Assembly (NCBI GenBank): GCA_012514235.1
Contig: JAAZAR010000045.1
Span: 1-51,504 of the forward strand
Source of the DNA: Actinomycetota bacterium
GTDB taxonomy: Bacteria; Actinomycetota; Thermoleophilia; UBA2241
DNA length: 51,504 bases
Reading direction: 5' to 3'
The notes beneath the pieces were generated by a model that saw nothing but the letters and a program-made list of their open reading frames with translations, did no database searches and was not told where the DNA came from. How positions within the stretch are numbered: position 1 is the stretch's first letter; the number at the start of each line of letters is the position of its first letter. Shown here in pieces: positions 40,687 to 49,976 of this stretch. The position numbers were made by a program, and so were the translations under genes.

Positions 40687-41528
40687 AGCGTATCGTCCTC
40701 GGCGACTGCCTCGACGTCCTGCGCGACCTGGACGCCGGCTGCGCACGGCTCGTGTACCTCGACCCGCCCTTCAACACGGGCAAGGCCCAGGAGCGTCTCC
40801 ATCTGCGCACGACGATGGACCCGCAGGGCGACCGTGTCGGCTTCCAGGGTAGACGCTACCGCACCGAGATCCTCGGCAGCTCCGCCTGGATGGACGCCTA
40901 CGACGACTACCTGGGGTTCCTCGCGCCGCGCCTCGAGGAGGCGCGGCGCGTGCTCACCCCCGACGGGTCGCTCTTCTTCCACATCGACCCGCGCGAGGCG
41001 CACTACTGCAAGGTGCTCCTGGACCAGCTCTTCGGCAGAGCCTCGTTCATCAACGAGATCGTCTGGGCCTACGACTACGGCGGCCGACCCCGCACACGCT
41101 GGCCCGCCAAGCACGACGTGATCTTCTGGTACGCGCGCGACCCCGCCAAGTACGTGTTCCGCTACGACGACATCGACCGCGTGCCGTACCTCGCCCCGGG
41201 GCTCGTCGGGCCCGAGAAGGCGGCCCGCGGCAAGACACCCACGGACGTGTGGTGGCAGACGATCGTGAGTCCCACCGGCAAGGAGAGGACCGGCTACCCG
41301 ACGCAGAAGCCGGTCAGGATCCTGGAGCGCATCGTGCGCGTGCACTCGGACCCGGGCGACCTCGTGATCGACCCCTTCGCGGGGAGCGGCACCACGGGGG
41401 AGGCGGCCGCGCGCCTCGGGAGGGACTACCTGCTGGTCGACCGGAACCCCGAGGCCGTGCGCGTCATGGGCGAGCGGCTGGCGTGGGACGGGCCGCAGGT
41501 CGTGGACGAGTCCGGCCCGGGCTGCTGA
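40683..41528 (+). CDS. DNA methyltransferase, N4-cytosine/N6-adenine type
   Basis: A 281-residue amino-methyltransferase. The catalytic motif DPPFNTG is near the N-terminus (VYLDPPFNTGKAQ) and the SAM motif near the C-terminus (VIDPFAGSGTTGEAA). This order (IV then I) is that of the beta class. WAYDYGGRPRTRWPAKHDVIFWY and GYPTQKPVRILERIV are also typical. The target sequence cannot be read. No restriction enzyme or specificity subunit is nearby, so it looks like an orphan enzyme for epigenetic marking or protection. GTG 40683 overlaps the stop of the acetyltransferase. Confidence 0.9.
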   Translation: MKRIVLGDCLDVLRDLDAGCARLVYLDPPFNTGKAQERLHLRTTMDPQGDRVGFQGRRYRTEILGSSAWMDAYDDYLGFLAPRLEEARRVLTPDGSLFFHIDPREAHYCKVLLDQLFGRASFINEIVWAYDYGGRPRTRWPAKHDVIFWYARDPAKYVFRYDDIDRVPYLAPGLVGPEKAARGKTPTDVWWQTIVSPTGKERTGYPTQKPVRILERIVRVHSDPGDLVIDPFAGSGTTGEAAARLGRDYLLVDRNPEAVRVMGERLAWDGPQVVDESGPGC

Positions 41529-41608
41529 GGTCCGTCGGACGCCACCCGCCGATTCGCCGGCGTCCCTCGGACGCCGCCCGGGACGCCGTTGCGGGCTGCC
41601 TCAAGAGA

Positions 41609-41638
41609 ACGGGGTCGGCTCGTACGAGCCGACCCCGT
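41609..41638. terminator. 30-bp perfect palindrome between convergent genes
   Basis: Arms of 15 bases (beginning ACGGGGTCGG) are fully complementary with no spacer. It lies between the DNA methyltransferase (plus strand, ends 41528) and the ferredoxin gene (minus strand, ends 41669). As RNA it folds into a very stable hairpin in either direction, fitting a shared terminator. No T-run is present. Confidence 0.6.
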
Positions 41639-41668
41639 GACGGTCTCAGCTGAAGCTCTCGAGTGCGA

Positions 41669-41848
<180 letters not shown>

Positions 41849-41949
41849 TCACCTCCTGTCAGCGCGCTGCGGACGCAGGACGCGCGAGATTCCAGCGACC
41901 ATTTACGGGCATGGAGAGGCCGAAGTCAACCAGGGCGGGGGCGGCGGCG

Positions 41950-42966
41950 TCAGGCACCGCGGTCCCCCGGGAACAGCTCGGTGAGCGCCAGAGCCGCGGC
42001 GCCGATGAAGCCGGCGTCCGGCCCGAGCTCCGCCGGCACGACGCGCACATGGTCGCGGGCCGGCGGGAGCGCGCGGGCGGCGAGGACGCGGCGGGCCGGC
42101 TCGAAGAGCAGCTCGCCCGCCGCCGCCGCGCCGCCGCCGATCACGAACAGCTCGGGGTCGAAGATGTTGCTCAACGTCACGAGACCGGCCCCGAGGTACT
42201 CACCCGTGCGCTCCAGCACGGCGACGGCGACGCCGTCGCCGTCCAGCGCCAGTCTCGTCAGCAGCCTGCCGTCCACCAGGTGACCGGCGGCGAGCTCGCG
42301 GCCCAGCGACGACGCCGGCTCGCGCTCCGCCGCCGCCCGGGCGGCGGCGCCCATCGCCGGTCCGGACGCGTACACCTCCAGGCACCCCCGGTTGGGACAG
42401 TTGGCGGGACAGTCGGGACCGTCGACGTCGATCATGATGTGACCCAGCTCGGCGGCCGCTCCACTCGCCCCCCGCAGGGGGCGGCCGCCGCTGACGATGC
42501 CGCCGCCCACCCCGGTGCCGAGCGTGAGCATGATCATGTCGTTCGTGCCCACGCCCGCCCCGTAGACCCACTCGCCGATGCCCGCCGCCGTGGCGTCGTT
42601 GTCGATCACGACGGGGACGCCGAAGCGCTCGCTCAGGAGGTCGCGCAGCGGGACGTCGGCCAGCGGCAGGTTCACGGACTCGACGATCCGGCCGGCGGCG
42701 AAGTCCACCATGGAGGCCACTCCCACCCCGATGCCGTCGACGGGACCCGAACCGTGCTCGAGGTCGGCGATGCAGTCCTCGATACTGCGGAGGGTAGCCT
42801 CCGGCGAACTGCTGTCCGTGGGGACCGTGAAGCGGTCGATGATCTCGGGCGTCTCCACGTCGGAACTCGAGCGAGCTCCGGCTGCCGGCACGCGCCCTCG
42901 CAGCAGCGCCGCGGCCACCTTGGTGCCGCCGATGTCGACGCCGATGACGATGCGTTCCGGGGCCAT
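41950..42966 (-). CDS. ROK-family sugar kinase (glucokinase-like)
   Basis: A 338-residue ROK protein. The phosphate loop is VIGVDIGGTKVAAALLRG. NDATAAGIGEWVYG carries the catalytic Asp, MIMLTLGTGVGGGIVSGG follows, and the ROK zinc/His signature is ELGHIMIDVDGPDCPANCPNRGCLEVYASG. No N-terminal helix-turn-helix is present, so it is a kinase rather than a ROK repressor. Glucose is the most likely substrate. ATG 42966 follows GGAG; the frame upstream to 43149 is not needed. It is divergent from the LCP gene. Confidence 0.9.
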   Translation of the reverse strand: MAPERIVIGVDIGGTKVAAALLRGRVPAAGARSSSDVETPEIIDRFTVPTDSSSPEATLRSIEDCIADLEHGSGPVDGIGVGVASMVDFAAGRIVESVNLPLADVPLRDLLSERFGVPVVIDNDATAAGIGEWVYGAGVGTNDMIMLTLGTGVGGGIVSGGRPLRGASGAAAELGHIMIDVDGPDCPANCPNRGCLEVYASGPAMGAAARAAAEREPASSLGRELAAGHLVDGRLLTRLALDGDGVAVAVLERTGEYLGAGLVTLSNIFDPELFVIGGGAAAAGELLFEPARRVLAARALPPARDHVRVVPAELGPDAGFIGAAALALTELFPGDRGA

Positions 42967-43114
42967 GACATCTCCGAGCCTACCATGGTGTAGACTCGGA
43001 GCCAGAGGAATCGCCCGCAGACGGGCGTAGTCTGGGAGAACATCCGGCGTTCCCCGCCCCCCACCGCATACACGACGACATCGCGTGCGCACGACGGCGG
43101 GAGCGCCCACTGTG

Positions 43115-44305
43115 ATGGCGAGACGGGACGACGACAGAGCAGGGGCCAAGCCCTACAAGACCTACAAGGCCGGCCGCGGCCGGCGGACCTCGCTGGACGA
43201 CGAGCTGGCGGGCGCGCGCCCGGCGCGCTCTCGCGCGCCCGCCTCGGGCGAGGACGGCGGACGACACGGGAACCACGGCGACAAGACCTACCGCACGTAC
43301 GCGGCGGAGGCCGGAGACGGACGCAAGAGCCGGGCCGGCGCGAAAGGCGCCGGAGGCGGTCCCCGCCGCCGGCGCCGCTTCCGCTGGTGGCACGTGCCGG
43401 CGGTCCTCGTCTCCCTGCTCGTCATCGCCGGCGTCGTCCTCACGGTGCTGGCCTGGCCCGGGTACCAGAAGTTCGACCGGGCCGTCGACAAGGCCAACAA
43501 GCGCGTGGACGGGAAGACCCGCGCCGAGCTCGTGCCGGACGACGGGTGGATCTGGCGCAGGGGCACGACCATCGCCCTGTTCGGGCTGGACGAGGCCGGC
43601 CTCCCCGCGCACTCGGACACCGTCATGCTCATGCGCTTCGACCCGTCGTCCCGCTCCGTCAACCAGCTCTCCATCCCTCGAGACATGCTCGTCAACGTCG
43701 AGGGCTACGGCCAGCAGAAGCTCACGCAGGCCATGTGGTACGGCGGCCCGTCGCTCGCCCTCAAGACCGTCAAGGAGTTCACCGGCATCCCCGTCAACCA
43801 TGTGATGGTCGTGGGGTTCCAGGGCTTCCCCCGGCTGGTCAACGCGGTCGGCGGCATCGACATGTACGTGCCGCAGACCGTGAGCACCGGAGCGGGTCCC
43901 GGCATCCCGGGTTCCACGCAGCGGGTGGTCACGTTCGAGAAGGGCATGCAGCACTTCGACGGCAAGAACGCCATGCTCTACGTGCGCATCCGCAAGGCGT
44001 ACGCAGAGGGAGACTTCACACGCGCCAAGCGCCAGCAGGCCTTCGTCGACGCCCTCCAGAAGAAGATCGTCCAGCCGCGCAACATCACCAGGCTGCCGGA
44101 GATCGGCAAGCGCTTCATGAGCGGGGTCTCCACCGACCTCACGACCAACCAGATCCTCGAACTGGCCTATCTCAAGTGGCGGGCCGACTCCGGCAAGAAG
44201 CTGGTCCTGAAGGGCGAATTCGGCTGGCACGAGGGCCAGGCGGTCGTGCTGCCGCCGAGCGACGCCGCGAGGCAGAGGGTGATCGACCGCTTCCTCGGGG
44301 AGTGA
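43115..44305 (+). CDS. LytR-CpsA-Psr family cell-wall ligase/regulator
   Basis: A 396-residue LCP protein that in characterised relatives transfers anionic glycopolymers to peptidoglycan. A long basic cytoplasmic N-terminus (about 95 residues) is followed by one membrane helix (VPAVLVSLLVIAGVVLTVLAW) and the extracellular LCP domain. The LCP domain shows HSDTVMLMRFDPSSRSVNQLSIPRDMLV (conserved Asp and Arg residues), GGPSLALKTVKEFTGIPVNHVMVVGFQGFPRLVNAVGGIDMYV and YVRIRKAYAEGDFTRAKRQQAF. The cytoplasmic part holds two KTYKTY-like repeats (KPYKTYKA, DKTYRTYA). ATG 43115 or GTG 43112 may start it, with GGGAG upstream. Confidence 0.9.
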   Translation: MARRDDDRAGAKPYKTYKAGRGRRTSLDDELAGARPARSRAPASGEDGGRHGNHGDKTYRTYAAEAGDGRKSRAGAKGAGGGPRRRRRFRWWHVPAVLVSLLVIAGVVLTVLAWPGYQKFDRAVDKANKRVDGKTRAELVPDDGWIWRRGTTIALFGLDEAGLPAHSDTVMLMRFDPSSRSVNQLSIPRDMLVNVEGYGQQKLTQAMWYGGPSLALKTVKEFTGIPVNHVMVVGFQGFPRLVNAVGGIDMYVPQTVSTGAGPGIPGSTQRVVTFEKGMQHFDGKNAMLYVRIRKAYAEGDFTRAKRQQAFVDALQKKIVQPRNITRLPEIGKRFMSGVSTDLTTNQILELAYLKWRADSGKKLVLKGEFGWHEGQAVVLPPSDAARQRVIDRFLGE

Positions 44306-44310
44306 CCTGA

Positions 44311-44342
44311 CCCCGAGCCTCCGCTCGGCGGCGGGATCGGGG
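44311..44342. terminator. hairpin between convergent LCP gene and truA
   Basis: The outer arms CCCCGA (44311-44316) and TCGGGG (44337-44342) enclose an inner CCGC-TCG-GCGG stem. It begins five bases after the LCP stop and ends two bases before the truA stop on the other strand, so it can serve both. No T-run. Confidence 0.5.
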
Positions 44343-44344
44343 CC

Positions 44345-45127
44345 TTACAGCTCCTCCGCGTACCGGACCCGGACCAGCGCGAGGCCGCGGGCCGGCGCCG
44401 TCTGGCCCATGCTGCGGCGCTCGCCGGAGGCCAGCGCCGCCGCGAACGAGTCCAGACTCATCCGGCCCTGCGCCACGTCCACCATGGAGCCGACGGCGGT
44501 GCGCACCATGGTGTGCAGGAAGCTGCCGGCGGTGATGTCGAAGTGCCAGCGGCGGCCCTCGCCGTCCGGCGTCGGCCCGTCGTCGGTCCAGACGGCCGAC
44601 GCCACCTCCCGGACGCACGTGTGGTAGAGGTGCGCCGACGGGGTCAGGGCGGCGAAGTCACGGCGGCCCGGCACCAGGGCCGCGGCCGCCTGCAGCGCCG
44701 CCCCGTCCACGGCGCCGCGCACCACCCACACGAAGGCGCGCTCCCGCACAGGCTTCACCGCCGTCGCCCAGAGGTCGTACCGGTAGCTGCGCGACGCCGC
44801 CTGCCGCGCGACGAACCCGCTGTCCACCGGAGCCGCGCGAAGCACGGCCACGTCCGGCGGCAGCAGCGCGTTGAGCGAGAGGCGCAGACGCTCCGGAGCG
44901 ATGCCCGCGCGGCGGGTGGTGAACGACACCACCTGCGCCCACGCGTGCACCCCGGCGTCCGTGCGCCCGGCGACGCTGAGACGGACGCGCTCGCGAAGCA
45001 CGACGGCGAGCGCGTCCTCGAGCAGTTGCTCCACGGTGACGTGACCCGGCTGCTTCGCCCAGCCGCGGTACGCCGTGCCCTCGTACTGAAGGTCGAGACG
45101 CCAGGTCACCGGCGTGTCCGACGTCAT
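44345..45127 (-). CDS. truA: tRNA pseudouridine(38-40) synthase
   Basis: A 260-residue TruA that modifies the anticodon-stem region of many tRNAs. It has LQYEGTAYRGWAKQPGHVTVEQLLEDAL, the catalytic Asp57 in VAGRTDAGVHAWAQV, RSYRYDLW, and the C-terminal GSFLHTMVRTAVGSMVDVAQGR. It lies 50 bases after ecfT, completing the rplQ-ecfA-ecfA-ecfT-truA arrangement common in Gram-positive bacteria. ATG 45127 has only a weak GGTGGTG upstream. Confidence 0.95.
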   Translation of the reverse strand: MTSDTPVTWRLDLQYEGTAYRGWAKQPGHVTVEQLLEDALAVVLRERVRLSVAGRTDAGVHAWAQVVSFTTRRAGIAPERLRLSLNALLPPDVAVLRAAPVDSGFVARQAASRSYRYDLWATAVKPVRERAFVWVVRGAVDGAALQAAAALVPGRRDFAALTPSAHLYHTCVREVASAVWTDDGPTPDGEGRRWHFDITAGSFLHTMVRTAVGSMVDVAQGRMSLDSFAAALASGERRSMGQTAPARGLALVRVRYAEEL

Positions 45128-45177
45128 GCGTCACCACCCCACGCACATGGCCGTGTCTGACCGTCCATCTCGGCAGC

Positions 45178-45960
45178 CTACACGAGCAGTCCGGCGACGA
45201 CGATCGCCGCCGTGACGGCGAGCAGGACTGCGTCGGGCATCCCGGCGCGAAGCGGATGCAGACGGGTGCGCACGATCCCCGGCTGGTAACACCGGGCCTC
45301 CATGGCCAGGGCCAGTTCGTCCGCGCGCCGGAAGCTCAGCACGAAGAGCGGCGTGAGCACAGGCACGAGCGCCTTGGCCCTCCTGATCGGTCCGCCGCTC
45401 CCGAACTCGGCGCCGCGTGCCCGCTGCGCCCTCATGATCTGGTCCAGTTCGACCAGCAGCGTGGGGATGAACCTGAGCGCGATCGTGACCATCAGCGCGA
45501 GCTCATCGGTGGGCACGCGCAGACGCCGCAGCGGACGGCCGAGCCAGGCCAGACCGTCCGTGAGCGCCAGCGGCGCCGTGGTCAGGGTGAGCACCGAGCC
45601 GATCAGGACGAGCACCAGCAGGCGCAGGCTGAGGAAGGCCGCGAACTGCAGTCCCTCCCACGAGAAATCGAAGATCCACCAGCTGAAGAACGGCTCGCCG
45701 GGCGCGAACAGCAACTGCGTGAGGAAGGTCAGGCCGATCAGCCACAGCAGCGGCCGGAAGGCGCGCCAGAACCAGGCGACGGGCACACCGCTCAGCCCGT
45801 ACGCGACGACGCCGGCCGACGCGAACACGGCCAGGCCGGCGAACGAGTCGCGCACGAACAACGCGACGGCAAGTGTGGCCACGGCGACGAACTTGGCGCG
45901 CGCGTCCAGCCGGTGGACGATGGAATCGCCGGGGTAGTACTGCGCGATCGACGCCTTCAC
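45178..45960 (-). CDS. ecfT: energy-coupling factor transporter transmembrane protein EcfT
   Basis: A 260-residue integral membrane protein with about five to six helices (for example FVAVATLAVALFV, LLWLIGLTFLTQLLF, LLVLVLIGSVLTLTT). It links substrate-binding S components to the ATPases. The coupling motifs appear as IMRAQRARGAEF and LALAMEARCYQPG, the second with Cys where the usual ARG Gly would be. It starts at GTG 45960, overlapping the stop of the second ATPase gene (GTGA). No S component lies nearby, so this is the shared group-II type module for vitamins or trace nutrients. Confidence 0.93.
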   Translation of the reverse strand: MKASIAQYYPGDSIVHRLDARAKFVAVATLAVALFVRDSFAGLAVFASAGVVAYGLSGVPVAWFWRAFRPLLWLIGLTFLTQLLFAPGEPFFSWWIFDFSWEGLQFAAFLSLRLLVLVLIGSVLTLTTAPLALTDGLAWLGRPLRRLRVPTDELALMVTIALRFIPTLLVELDQIMRAQRARGAEFGSGGPIRRAKALVPVLTPLFVLSFRRADELALAMEARCYQPGIVRTRLHPLRAGMPDAVLLAVTAAIVVAGLLV

Positions 45961-46841
45961 CGCAGCGCCTCCGCTGCCTCCGCGGCGGTCCGCGGCGGCG
46001 CCGCCGCCGCGTCCCGGCCAAGGCGCCGCCACAGCTCCACCAGGAACGGCTCGCGCAGCCGTCCTGCGGCACGCAGCGCCCGGCCCGCCTCGCCGGCGTC
46101 CCAGGGACCGGAGGCGACCACGCGGCCGCCGTCGAGCACCAGCAGATCGTCGCAGAGCGCCCACGCGAGGTCCACGTCGTGAGTCGCCAGGACCAGCGTG
46201 ACGCCCCCGGAGCGCAGGCGCACGAGGATCCGCACGAGCTCGCGCCGCGTGGCGGGATCGAGGCTCACGAACGGCTCGTCGAGCAGCAGCAGCCGGGGTC
46301 GCATCGCCAGCACCCCGGCGAGCGCCAACCGCCGCTGCTCGCCGCCCGACAGTGCGTACGGGTGGCGGCCTCCGAACACCTCCGGCGGCAGGCCGACGAG
46401 CTCCATCGCCTCCTCGACCGCAGCCTGCACCTCCTCCTCCGGCCGGCCCAGACGGCGGGGGCCGAAGGCGACGTCCTCCCGCGCCGACGTCGCAAACAAC
46501 TGCAGTTCCGGCGTCTGGAACACGAGGCCGACCTCACGCCGGGCCGCATCATAGCCCGGCGCGTCCGGCCGCAGCCCGTCCAACGCCACCGTCCCGGCCT
46601 CCGGCGTGTCCAGCCCCTTGATCACCTGGAGCAGCGTCGACTTGCCGGAGCCCGACGGACCGAGAAGTGCGAGCGACCGCCCCGCCGCGAGCTCGAAGGT
46701 GACCGAGCGCAGCGCCGGGATCGGCGTGTGTGCCTCCGCGTAGCTGAAGCCGATCCCGTCGCAGCGCACCGACATGCCCGCTGCGATGCCGGGCGCCGAG
46801 CGTGACGACACGGCCCGCCCGTCCGACGACGCGGCGCTCAT
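45957..46841 (-). CDS. energy-coupling factor transporter ATPase (second)
   Basis: A 294-residue ABC ATPase. It has Walker A LLGPSGSGKSTLLQVIKG, the Q-loop LVFQTPELQLFATSAREDVAFGP with the ECF-type Gln-rich signature, the LSGGEQRRLALAGVLAM signature, Walker B LLLLDEPFVSLD and the switch His in VLATHDVDLAW. The first 22 and last 30 residues are low complexity. ATG 46841 overlaps the stop of the first ATPase gene (ATGA). It forms a heterodimer with that ATPase under EcfT. Confidence 0.93.
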   Translation of the reverse strand: MSAASSDGRAVSSRSAPGIAAGMSVRCDGIGFSYAEAHTPIPALRSVTFELAAGRSLALLGPSGSGKSTLLQVIKGLDTPEAGTVALDGLRPDAPGYDAARREVGLVFQTPELQLFATSAREDVAFGPRRLGRPEEEVQAAVEEAMELVGLPPEVFGGRHPYALSGGEQRRLALAGVLAMRPRLLLLDEPFVSLDPATRRELVRILVRLRSGGVTLVLATHDVDLAWALCDDLLVLDGGRVVASGPWDAGEAGRALRAAGRLREPFLVELWRRLGRDAAAAPPRTAAEAAEALR

Positions 46842-47779
46842 CCCGAAGCTCCGAGCGCCGCGACCAGCGCGTCCAGCGTGAGCGGCAGCGGCTCGAGCGG
46901 CCGGCCGAGCGCCGCGAGCTCGAGCGCCAGCTCTCCGGCGGCGGGCAACCCGAGGCCGAGCCGCCGCACGAGTCCCACGTCTTCGAACAGGCCGGGCACA
47001 TCGCCCGCATAGACCACCGCCCCCCGCTCGAGCGCTACGACACGATCGGCCCCCACCACCTCGTCCATCTCCTGCGTGACGAAGACGACGGCGAGGCCGT
47101 CCCGCCTCAGCGCGGCGACCGCCTCCAGCACCTCACCCCGTCCCGCCGGATCGAGCATGGCGGTGGGCTCGTCCAAGACCAGCACGCGGCGTGGCACCGC
47201 CAGGACGCCGGCCAGCGCCGTGCGCTGCTTCTGGCCACCGGACAGCAGGTGCGGCTCCCGGTCGCGCAGTCCGGTGAGTCCGAACCGGGCAAGCATCTCG
47301 TCCACGCGAGCTCGCATCCGCTCCGGCGCCCAGGCCAGGTTCTCGAGGCCGAAGGCGACGTCGTCCTCGACGCACTCAGCCACCAGCTGGTTCTCGGGGT
47401 TCTGGAAGAGCACGCCGACCTCGCGTCGTGCGGCCATCCGGCCGTCGTCGGTCAACAGGTCGTGCCCGCAGGCCACCGCACGCATCGCGCCGGCAGGAGT
47501 CTCCAGTCCGCCCAGCAGACGCGCCAGCGTGGACTTGCCCGAGCCGTTGGCGCCGACGACCGCCACGAACTCGGCGGACTCGACACTGAGGTCGAGTCCG
47601 CCGAGCGCATCGGTCTCGGCGCCCGGGTAGCGGAACCGCAGGCCGCGGACGTCGATGACGGGGGCTGCGGCACCGGCGGACGACGCCGCCCCCGAGGCGG
47701 CACCTGCTGTACGAGGACCGGTCGCACCCTCGTCGTCCGGTGTCCCCGGCGGAGTCGTGGAGTCGTGGAGAGGCTTCAT
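46838..47779 (-). CDS. energy-coupling factor transporter ATPase (first)
   Basis: A 313-residue ABC ATPase of the EcfA pair. It has Walker A VVGANGSGKSTLARLLGG, VLFQNPENQLVAECVEDDVAFGLENL (Q-loop), LSGGQKQRTALAGVLAV (signature) and Walker B VLVLDEPTAMLDPAGRGEV. The switch position carries Gln (FVTQEMDEV) instead of the usual His (T-H-x-M-x-E), which may make this site less active. The first 38 residues are a low-complexity linker. It starts the ecf operon, after a gap of 222 bases from rplQ that contains a strong hairpin. Confidence 0.92.
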   Translation of the reverse strand: MKPLHDSTTPPGTPDDEGATGPRTAGAASGAASSAGAAAPVIDVRGLRFRYPGAETDALGGLDLSVESAEFVAVVGANGSGKSTLARLLGGLETPAGAMRAVACGHDLLTDDGRMAARREVGVLFQNPENQLVAECVEDDVAFGLENLAWAPERMRARVDEMLARFGLTGLRDREPHLLSGGQKQRTALAGVLAVPRRVLVLDEPTAMLDPAGRGEVLEAVAALRRDGLAVVFVTQEMDEVVGADRVVALERGAVVYAGDVPGLFEDVGLVRRLGLGLPAAGELALELAALGRPLEPLPLTLDALVAALGASG

Positions 47780-47940
47780 GACCGCCGAAGCTTACCGCAT
47801 CGGCCCCGGCCGGCGGACGACGACGCCTCGCATGACGCCGGCATCCCGAGCACGACTCCGGCACCGGCGCTCCTTGCCCGGCCATGATCCCCGCCGCAGG
47901 GCCCCCGGCGGCCCGGCCGCGCGGGCCCTGTCCCCGAGAT

Positions 47941-47980
47941 GACGAAGGGCGGGAGGCCCTCCGGCCTCCCGCCCTTCGTC
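47941..47980 (-). terminator. strong hairpin after rplQ
   Basis: Perfect 18-bp arms (starting GACGAAGGGC) enclose the loop CTCC (plus strand). It lies 21 bases beyond the rplQ stop and 162 bases before the ecfA start, so it probably ends or attenuates the alpha-operon message before the transporter genes. There is no T-run in either direction. Confidence 0.65.
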
Positions 47981-48001
47981 CGCATAGCCTTCGGCCGGCG
48001 C

Positions 48002-48352
48002 TCAGACCAGCTCGATGAACGCCTGCTCGCTGCCGTCGCCGGGGCGAGGCCCGATCTTGATGATGCGCGTATAACCGCCGTTGCGGTCCGCGTACCGCGG
48101 CGCGACATCGTTGAACAGCTTGTAGACGATCTTCTTGTTGCGCAGCATGGCGATCGCCTGCCGGCGCGCGTGCAGGTCGCCGCGCTTGCCGAGCGTGATC
48201 GCCTCCTCGACCATCGGACGTACTTCCTTCGCCCGCTGGACGCCGGTCTTGACCTTCTCGTGTTCGAGGACCTGGCACGCCAGGCCCGACAGCAGCGAGC
48301 GCCGCTGGTCGGGGGCCATGTTGAACTTGCGGCCTGAGTTCTGATGGCGCAT
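48002..48352 (-). CDS. rplQ: ribosomal protein bL17
   Basis: A 116-residue large-subunit protein near the peptide exit tunnel. [50 protein letters not shown] is a clear L17 N-terminus. It ends KIGPRPGDGSEQAFIELV. ATG 48352 overlaps the rpoA stop (TAATG), so the two are coupled. It is the last gene of the alpha operon. Confidence 0.98.
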   Translation of the reverse strand: MRHQNSGRKFNMAPDQRRSLLSGLACQVLEHEKVKTGVQRAKEVRPMVEEAITLGKRGDLHARRQAIAMLRNKKIVYKLFNDVAPRYADRNGGYTRIIKIGPRPGDGSEQAFIELV

Positions 48353-49299
48353 TACTCGTCACCCCGGAGAGAGAGCCCGCGCTCGGTGAGCTTGTCCTTG
48401 ACCTCGTCGATGCTCTTCTTGCCGAAGTTGGGGATGTTGAGCAGCTCGGCCTCTGACTTCGAGACCAGGTCGCCGACGGTCTGGATACCTTCGCGCTTGA
48501 GGCAGTTGTACGAACGGACGCCGAGCTCGAGCTCCTCGATGAGCACGTCGTCCATGCCGCCGCCCGCCGGCGCCGCCGTGAGACCCTCGATGGGGAACTC
48601 GTCGGTGCTGCGCGTGCGGTCGGGGTCGGTGAAGATCGACATCCGGTCGACGAGGATCTCGGCGGCCTCGCGGAGGGCTTCCTCCGGCAGGAGCGAGCCG
48701 TTCGTCGTGATGTCGAGGATGAGCTTGTCGTAGTCGGTGCGCTGGCCGACACGCGCGCTCTCCACGTGGTAGGAGACGCGCTTGATGGGGCTGAAGATGG
48801 AATCGATCGGGATGACCCCGATGACCGTCTCCGGCGTCTTGTTGCCCTCCGCCGAGACGTAGCCGGTGCCGCGCCGGATGGTGAGCATCATCTCGATGGC
48901 GCCGCCGTCCGACAGCGTCGCGATGTGGTGGTCCGGGTTGAGGATCTCGAGCTCTGCCGGGATGTCGATGTCGGCGGCGACCACCTTGCCGGGCTTGTCC
49001 TTGAAGAGCCGGACCTGCACCTCGTCGAGCTCGCCGTGCAGACGGCACACGAGCTCCTTGAGGTTGAGGATGATGTCGGTGACGTCTTCCTTCACGCCCT
49101 TGATGGTCGTGAACTCATGTGCCACGCCCTCGATCTTGACGGAGCTGACCGCTGCGCCCTCGAGCGACGAGAGCAGGACCCGGCGCAGCGCGTTGCCGAA
49201 CGTATGCCCGAAACCGCGGTCGAGCGGTTCGACCTCAAAGCGTGCTCGATTGCCGGCAAGCTGCTCGCGTGTGATGTTGGGCATCTGGAACTGTAGCAA
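48352..49299 (-). CDS. rpoA: DNA-directed RNA polymerase alpha subunit
   Basis: A 315-residue alpha subunit. The N-terminal assembly domain has [54 protein letters not shown]. The C-terminal domain (about 245-305) has [50 protein letters not shown], which contacts activators and UP elements. The start is a TTG at 49299 with AGGAGG four bases upstream, giving the usual MLQFQ-P-I beginning. ATG 49284 is too far from that site. The total length is normal. Confidence 0.97.
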   Translation of the reverse strand: MLQFQMPNITREQLAGNRARFEVEPLDRGFGHTFGNALRRVLLSSLEGAAVSSVKIEGVAHEFTTIKGVKEDVTDIILNLKELVCRLHGELDEVQVRLFKDKPGKVVAADIDIPAELEILNPDHHIATLSDGGAIEMMLTIRRGTGYVSAEGNKTPETVIGVIPIDSIFSPIKRVSYHVESARVGQRTDYDKLILDITTNGSLLPEEALREAAEILVDRMSIFTDPDRTRSTDEFPIEGLTAAPAGGGMDDVLIEELELGVRSYNCLKREGIQTVGDLVSKSEAELLNIPNFGKKSIDEVKDKLTERGLSLRGDE

Positions 49300-49345
49300 C
49301 TGGCCTCCTGTAGACTCTTCGCCGCGGATACGTTGCTGCAGCGGA

Positions 49346-49966
49346 TTACTTGGAGTACAGCTCGACGATGAGCTGTTCCTGCACCGGTGCGTCGATCTCG
49401 TCGCGCTCGGGCGCGCGCAGGACCTTGCCGGTGAGATTGTCGTGGTCGACCAGGAGCCAGGGCGCCACCGACGACGTCAGGTCGGTCGCCAGGCGCACGG
49501 TCTCGGAGGCCTTGCTGTTGCCGCGGATCGCGATCACGTCGTCCGGGCGCACCTGGTACGACGGGATGTCGACCTTCTTGCCGTTCACGGTGAAGTGCGC
49601 ATGACGCACAAGCTGGCGGGCCTGGCGGCGCGAGGCGCCGAAGCCGAGACGGTACACGACATTGTCCAGACGCATCTCGAGCAGCTTGAGCAGGTTCTCA
49701 CCGGTGATGCCGTCCTTGCGGCTGGCGATCTCGTAGTAGTGGTGGAACTGCTTCTCGAGGAGCTGGTAGTAGCGGCGCGCCTTCTGCTTCTCGCGCAGCT
49801 GGAGCAGGTACTCGCTCTGCTTGATGCGGCCGCGGCCGTGCTCGCCCGGCGGATAGGTGCGCCGCTCGACGGCGCACTTGTCGGTGAGGCAGCGCTCGCC
49901 CTTGAGGAAGAGCTTCTCGCTCTCCCGACGGCACTGCTTGCACTGCGGTGATGTATCTCTCGCCAC
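49346..49966 (-). CDS. rpsD: ribosomal protein uS4 (zinc-binding form)
   Basis: A 206-residue primary 16S rRNA binder. The N-terminus retains the zinc site (C9, C12, C26 and C31 in [13 protein letters not shown] and RCLTDKC), the form not replaced by the Cys-less zinc-independent paralogue. The S4/RNA-binding domain is in [42 protein letters not shown] 49966 follows AGGAAGGTCGAC. Its place between rpsK and rpoA is standard. Confidence 0.97.
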   Translation of the reverse strand: MARDTSPQCKQCRRESEKLFLKGERCLTDKCAVERRTYPPGEHGRGRIKQSEYLLQLREKQKARRYYQLLEKQFHHYYEIASRKDGITGENLLKLLEMRLDNVVYRLGFGASRRQARQLVRHAHFTVNGKKVDIPSYQVRPDDVIAIRGNSKASETVRLATDLTSSVAPWLLVDHDNLTGKVLRAPERDEIDAPVQEQLIVELYSK

Positions 49967-49976
49967 GTCGACCTTC

